Source: Candidatus Saccharimonadota bacterium (lineage in GTDB: Bacteria > Patescibacteriota > Saccharimonadia > Saccharimonadales > Saccharimonadaceae). Taken from it: DNA of 7,316 bases. Within the stretch, counting starts at the first letter, position 1. Every line of letters starts with the position of its first letter. Location: contig UNSN01000029.1 in NCBI GenBank assembly GCA_900555675.1, positions 1 through 7,316 of the forward strand. Reading direction: 5' to 3'. This document shows, piece after piece, positions 5,582-7,316 of the stretch. The translations under genes and the position numbers were made by a program. The notes beneath the pieces were generated by a model, which saw only the letters and a list, made by a program, of their open reading frames with translations, was not told where the DNA came from and did no database searches.

Positions 5582-6634
5582 ATGGAAAAAGCAAAGAAGG
5601 ATCGCAATAATGCTAATATCTATAGCGTTATTAATAAGTACTACAGGAAAAAATCTCAAAGAGAAGCTGCATATGCCGTCTGGAAGGCTGGTATGCTCGG
5701 TAAGTGGCTAACCATAGTATTCTCTGTAGTGGGTATCTTTAGAGGTGTTTTGGGTCTTTTATATGGAGACCAGGAAGGCTTTGGATATATTGTTGTTATT
5801 CCTATTCTTTCCGTCGTAATATTATACCTTCCCTCTATGGGTATGAGAAGGCTAGGGAGTAACGCAAAGGTATCTGCGTGGATTAGTGTTGTGTTAGGGG
5901 TGCTCATTAGTCCGTCTCTTGTTGGTATCTGGTACTTGACTCGATGCGTGAAAGCTTTAAAGCGAATCAATGATTATAAGCCGATGGAGCTAAATCACTT
6001 GAGTTACGAGCAGATGATTTCTGTAAAAAAGATTGATGCCAATGAGAAGCAAACGGTTGCCATTCTAGCTAGTTTGTTGGCGCTCTCCCTGCTTTTTATG
6101 CTCGGGAATGTTTCCTATAGCTATATTCAAAGCAGGGAGTCAGAGTACAGCTCATCGACTTTTAATACTGTATATGGGGACGATCAATTTAGTGTAAAAC
6201 TATCTGAAAACGCCAGGAAAGACAAAGACATACAGGGTGAAAATGGCGTAACGACATCAGGGTCAATCTATTCTGATATATTGGCGAATAATAAAGCTAT
6301 GGTTAAGGTTGGTTGTATCGCTTATACGCAGAATGGCAGTGAGTTATCGATAGCAAAAAGAGAAACAATAGACAATGTTTTTAACGGTGAGATAAAAGAA
6401 CTAAGAGATCAAAGCTATACGGTTACTGAAACCTCGCGAAAGTACGATGATACTACTGGAGGTTTGATTTCGGGATTTCTGGAGACATCTTTAGAGAGAA
6501 GCGGCAGCCAAAATACACTTCGATACTATATTGGCACAAGACGAAACCAGATATGTATGGTCTATGTAATTGCGCCAGGAAACTTAGTTGATCAAATATA
6601 TGGTGATGTAATGGGAACATTTACAATAAAATAA
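5582..6634 (+). CDS. Four-TM protein of unknown function with C-terminal soluble domain
   Basis: 350 residues; family not recognised. The charged N-terminus (1-37, Lys/Arg-rich) should be cytoplasmic. Likely membrane segments are about 41-61, 66-84, 97-120 and 157-182, with a basic loop CVKALKRIND (122-131) between the third and fourth. Residues about 190-350 form a hydrophilic domain with beta-strand-like patterning (DQFSVKL near 201-207, closing YGDVMGTFTIK). With an even number of TM segments it would be on the same side as the N-terminus; if one segment is not membrane-spanning it would be outside. The Ser/Tyr-rich linker after the last segment and the domain's resemblance in style to secreted lipoprotein-like domains make me favour outside, weakly. 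The start is supported by AGGAG 7 nt before the ATG and an extended -10 upstream. It is divergent from the RNA array and 42 nt before the CAP gene, which has its own promoter. Confidence 0.75.
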   Translation: MEKAKKDRNNANIYSVINKYYRKKSQREAAYAVWKAGMLGKWLTIVFSVVGIFRGVLGLLYGDQEGFGYIVVIPILSVVILYLPSMGMRRLGSNAKVSAWISVVLGVLISPSLVGIWYLTRCVKALKRINDYKPMELNHLSYEQMISVKKIDANEKQTVAILASLLALSLLFMLGNVSYSYIQSRESEYSSSTFNTVYGDDQFSVKLSENARKDKDIQGENGVTTSGSIYSDILANNKAMVKVGCIAYTQNGSELSIAKRETIDNVFNGEIKELRDQSYTVTETSRKYDDTTGGLISGFLETSLERSGSQNTLRYYIGTRRNQICMVYVIAPGNLVDQIYGDVMGTFTIK

Positions 6635-6641
6635 GTAGACT

Positions 6642-6670
6642 TTAACAAATTACCCCTGTTATGCTACAAT
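6642..6670 (+). promoter_or_regulatory. Promoter of the CAP gene, placed for leaderless mRNA
   Basis: -35-like TTAACA (6642-6647), 17-nt spacer ending in TTATGC, -10 TACAAT (6665-6670) with a TG extension. Only six bases separate the -10 from the ATG at 6677, so +1 should coincide with the start codon. There is no Shine-Dalgarno. Confidence 0.65.
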
Positions 6671-6676
6671 GCAACC

Positions 6677-7249
6677 ATGAAAAAAGCCGTAATTATCACT
6701 GCTGTTTTACTGCTCATAGCAGGCGCTGGTGGAGGCTTATGGCTAAAGACCCGTCTAAACGCTCAAGCAGTTACTGAAGTAGCTCAGGTGCAGAAACAGG
6801 AGCAACCGAAGAGCAAATACGACAACGGTCCCGCAGATCCGACCGAGCTATTAGAGCTGGTTAATGCCGAACGTCAGCGTATAGGTGTAGCACCATTAGT
6901 TATGGACGAGAACGTACAAAAGAGCGCGCAGCTAAAGGCAGATGATATGATTGCCAAAGGCTACAGGCAGCATGACATACCCGGGCTGGGCGACATGTAT
7001 ACACAAGAAATGCGCTATCTGATATACCAGCAAGCTAAATGTACTATGAGTAGCGAAAACTACTATACTGGTGCATACTATCCAAAGTCTGATGCTTTTG
7101 TATCAACTAGTAGAGAGGCATTTAAGGGTTGGATGAGCTCTAAGCCACATAGGGAGGCTATACAAAATCCGAAATATAAAAAGACTGGTTTTGGTGTTAG
7201 TACCAACAATACGAGCTTAGTGGCAGTACAACACTTCTGTATACCCTAA
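6677..7249 (+). CDS. Signal-anchored CAP/SCP-superfamily (PR-1-like) protein
   Basis: 190 residues. Residues 4-23 form a hydrophobic signal peptide or anchor after MKK, followed by an Ala/Gln/Lys-rich linker to about 54. The CAP domain covers about 56-190: ELLELVNAERQRIGVAPL (57-74) is the classic first helix, and LKADDMIAKG (86-95) the second. His99, Glu127 in SENYY and His158 in SKPHRE correspond to the conserved CAP cavity residues. GFGVS (171-175) and VAVQHFC near the end are the closing strands. Cys122 and Cys188 could form a disulfide, consistent with an extracytoplasmic location. Bacterial CAP proteins are secreted or surface proteins of mostly unknown biochemical role, so I assign no reaction. 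No ribosome site precedes the ATG; translation is probably leaderless. A strong terminator follows at 7278. Nothing links it functionally to the polyamine operon. Confidence 0.88.
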   Translation: MKKAVIITAVLLLIAGAGGGLWLKTRLNAQAVTEVAQVQKQEQPKSKYDNGPADPTELLELVNAERQRIGVAPLVMDENVQKSAQLKADDMIAKGYRQHDIPGLGDMYTQEMRYLIYQQAKCTMSSENYYTGAYYPKSDAFVSTSREAFKGWMSSKPHREAIQNPKYKKTGFGVSTNNTSLVAVQHFCIP

Positions 7250-7277
7250 TTAGCACATAGCATATAGCACAAACCCC

Positions 7278-7311
7278 AAATCTCCTTTTGTCTCGAAAGG
7301 AGATTTTTCTT
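7278..7311 (+). terminator. Intrinsic terminator after the CAP gene
   Basis: An 11-bp perfect stem, AAATCTCCTTT (7278-7288) with AAAGGAGATTT (7296-7306), and a 7-nt loop. The T run covers the stem end and continues as TTCTT. It ends the plus-strand unit of the CAP gene, 28 nt after its stop. Confidence 0.8.
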
Positions 7312-7316
7312 ATGAA
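7312..7316 (+). CDS. Possible start of a next gene, cut by window end
   Basis: ATG at 7312 follows AAAGGAG (7296-7302) with a 9-nt gap, a good ribosome site. That site is the 3' arm of the terminator hairpin. Only five bases are visible, so the coding call is speculative. Confidence 0.25.

Overview
The window looks like a piece of a Candidatus Saccharibacteria (TM7) or other Patescibacteria chromosome. This is an inference, resting mainly on the VirD4/TraD-like ATPase with a long N-terminal region of a type I associate with those genomes, the compact layout and the moderate GC content. No rRNA or other definitive marker is present.

Layout. Positions 2-2380 (+) hold the 3' part of a type IV secretion-type P-loop ATPase; its reading frame runs off the left edge. 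It converges, with only 4 nt between stop codons, on a leftward operon read from about 4955 down to 2385: S-adenosylmethionine decarboxylase (speD), a one-TM DUF4178-like protein, and a membrane-anchored spermidine synthase-like aminopropyltransferase. The genes are 1 nt and 11 nt apart. SpeD would supply decarboxylated AdoMet to the aminopropyltransferase; the DUF4178-like protein is probably a membrane accessory factor.

The 626-nt stretch 4956-5581 has no convincing protein gene but is the most interesting part. Read on the minus strand it contains three tandem units. Each has a near-consensus sigma70 promoter with exactly 17 nt between -35 and -10. Each then has 9-12 nt before a strong helix, and the helix structure is followed by a T-rich tract. 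The predicted products are three small structured RNAs (U3, U2 and U1, about 72-100 nt). U2 and U3 can be drawn as the same three-way junction although their stem sequences differ completely. U1 has repeated AUCCCC/GGGGAU segments that allow competing folds. The array points towards speD. It may be independent of the operon or be a chain of attenuated leaders for it.

Divergent from the array, on the plus strand, lie a four-TM protein of unknown function with a C-terminal soluble domain (5582-6634) and a signal-anchored CAP/SCP-superfamily protein (6677-7249). The second has a promoter placed so that its mRNA should be leaderless. A strong terminator follows at 7278-7311, and its 3' arm also looks like the Shine-Dalgarno of a possible next gene starting at 7312.
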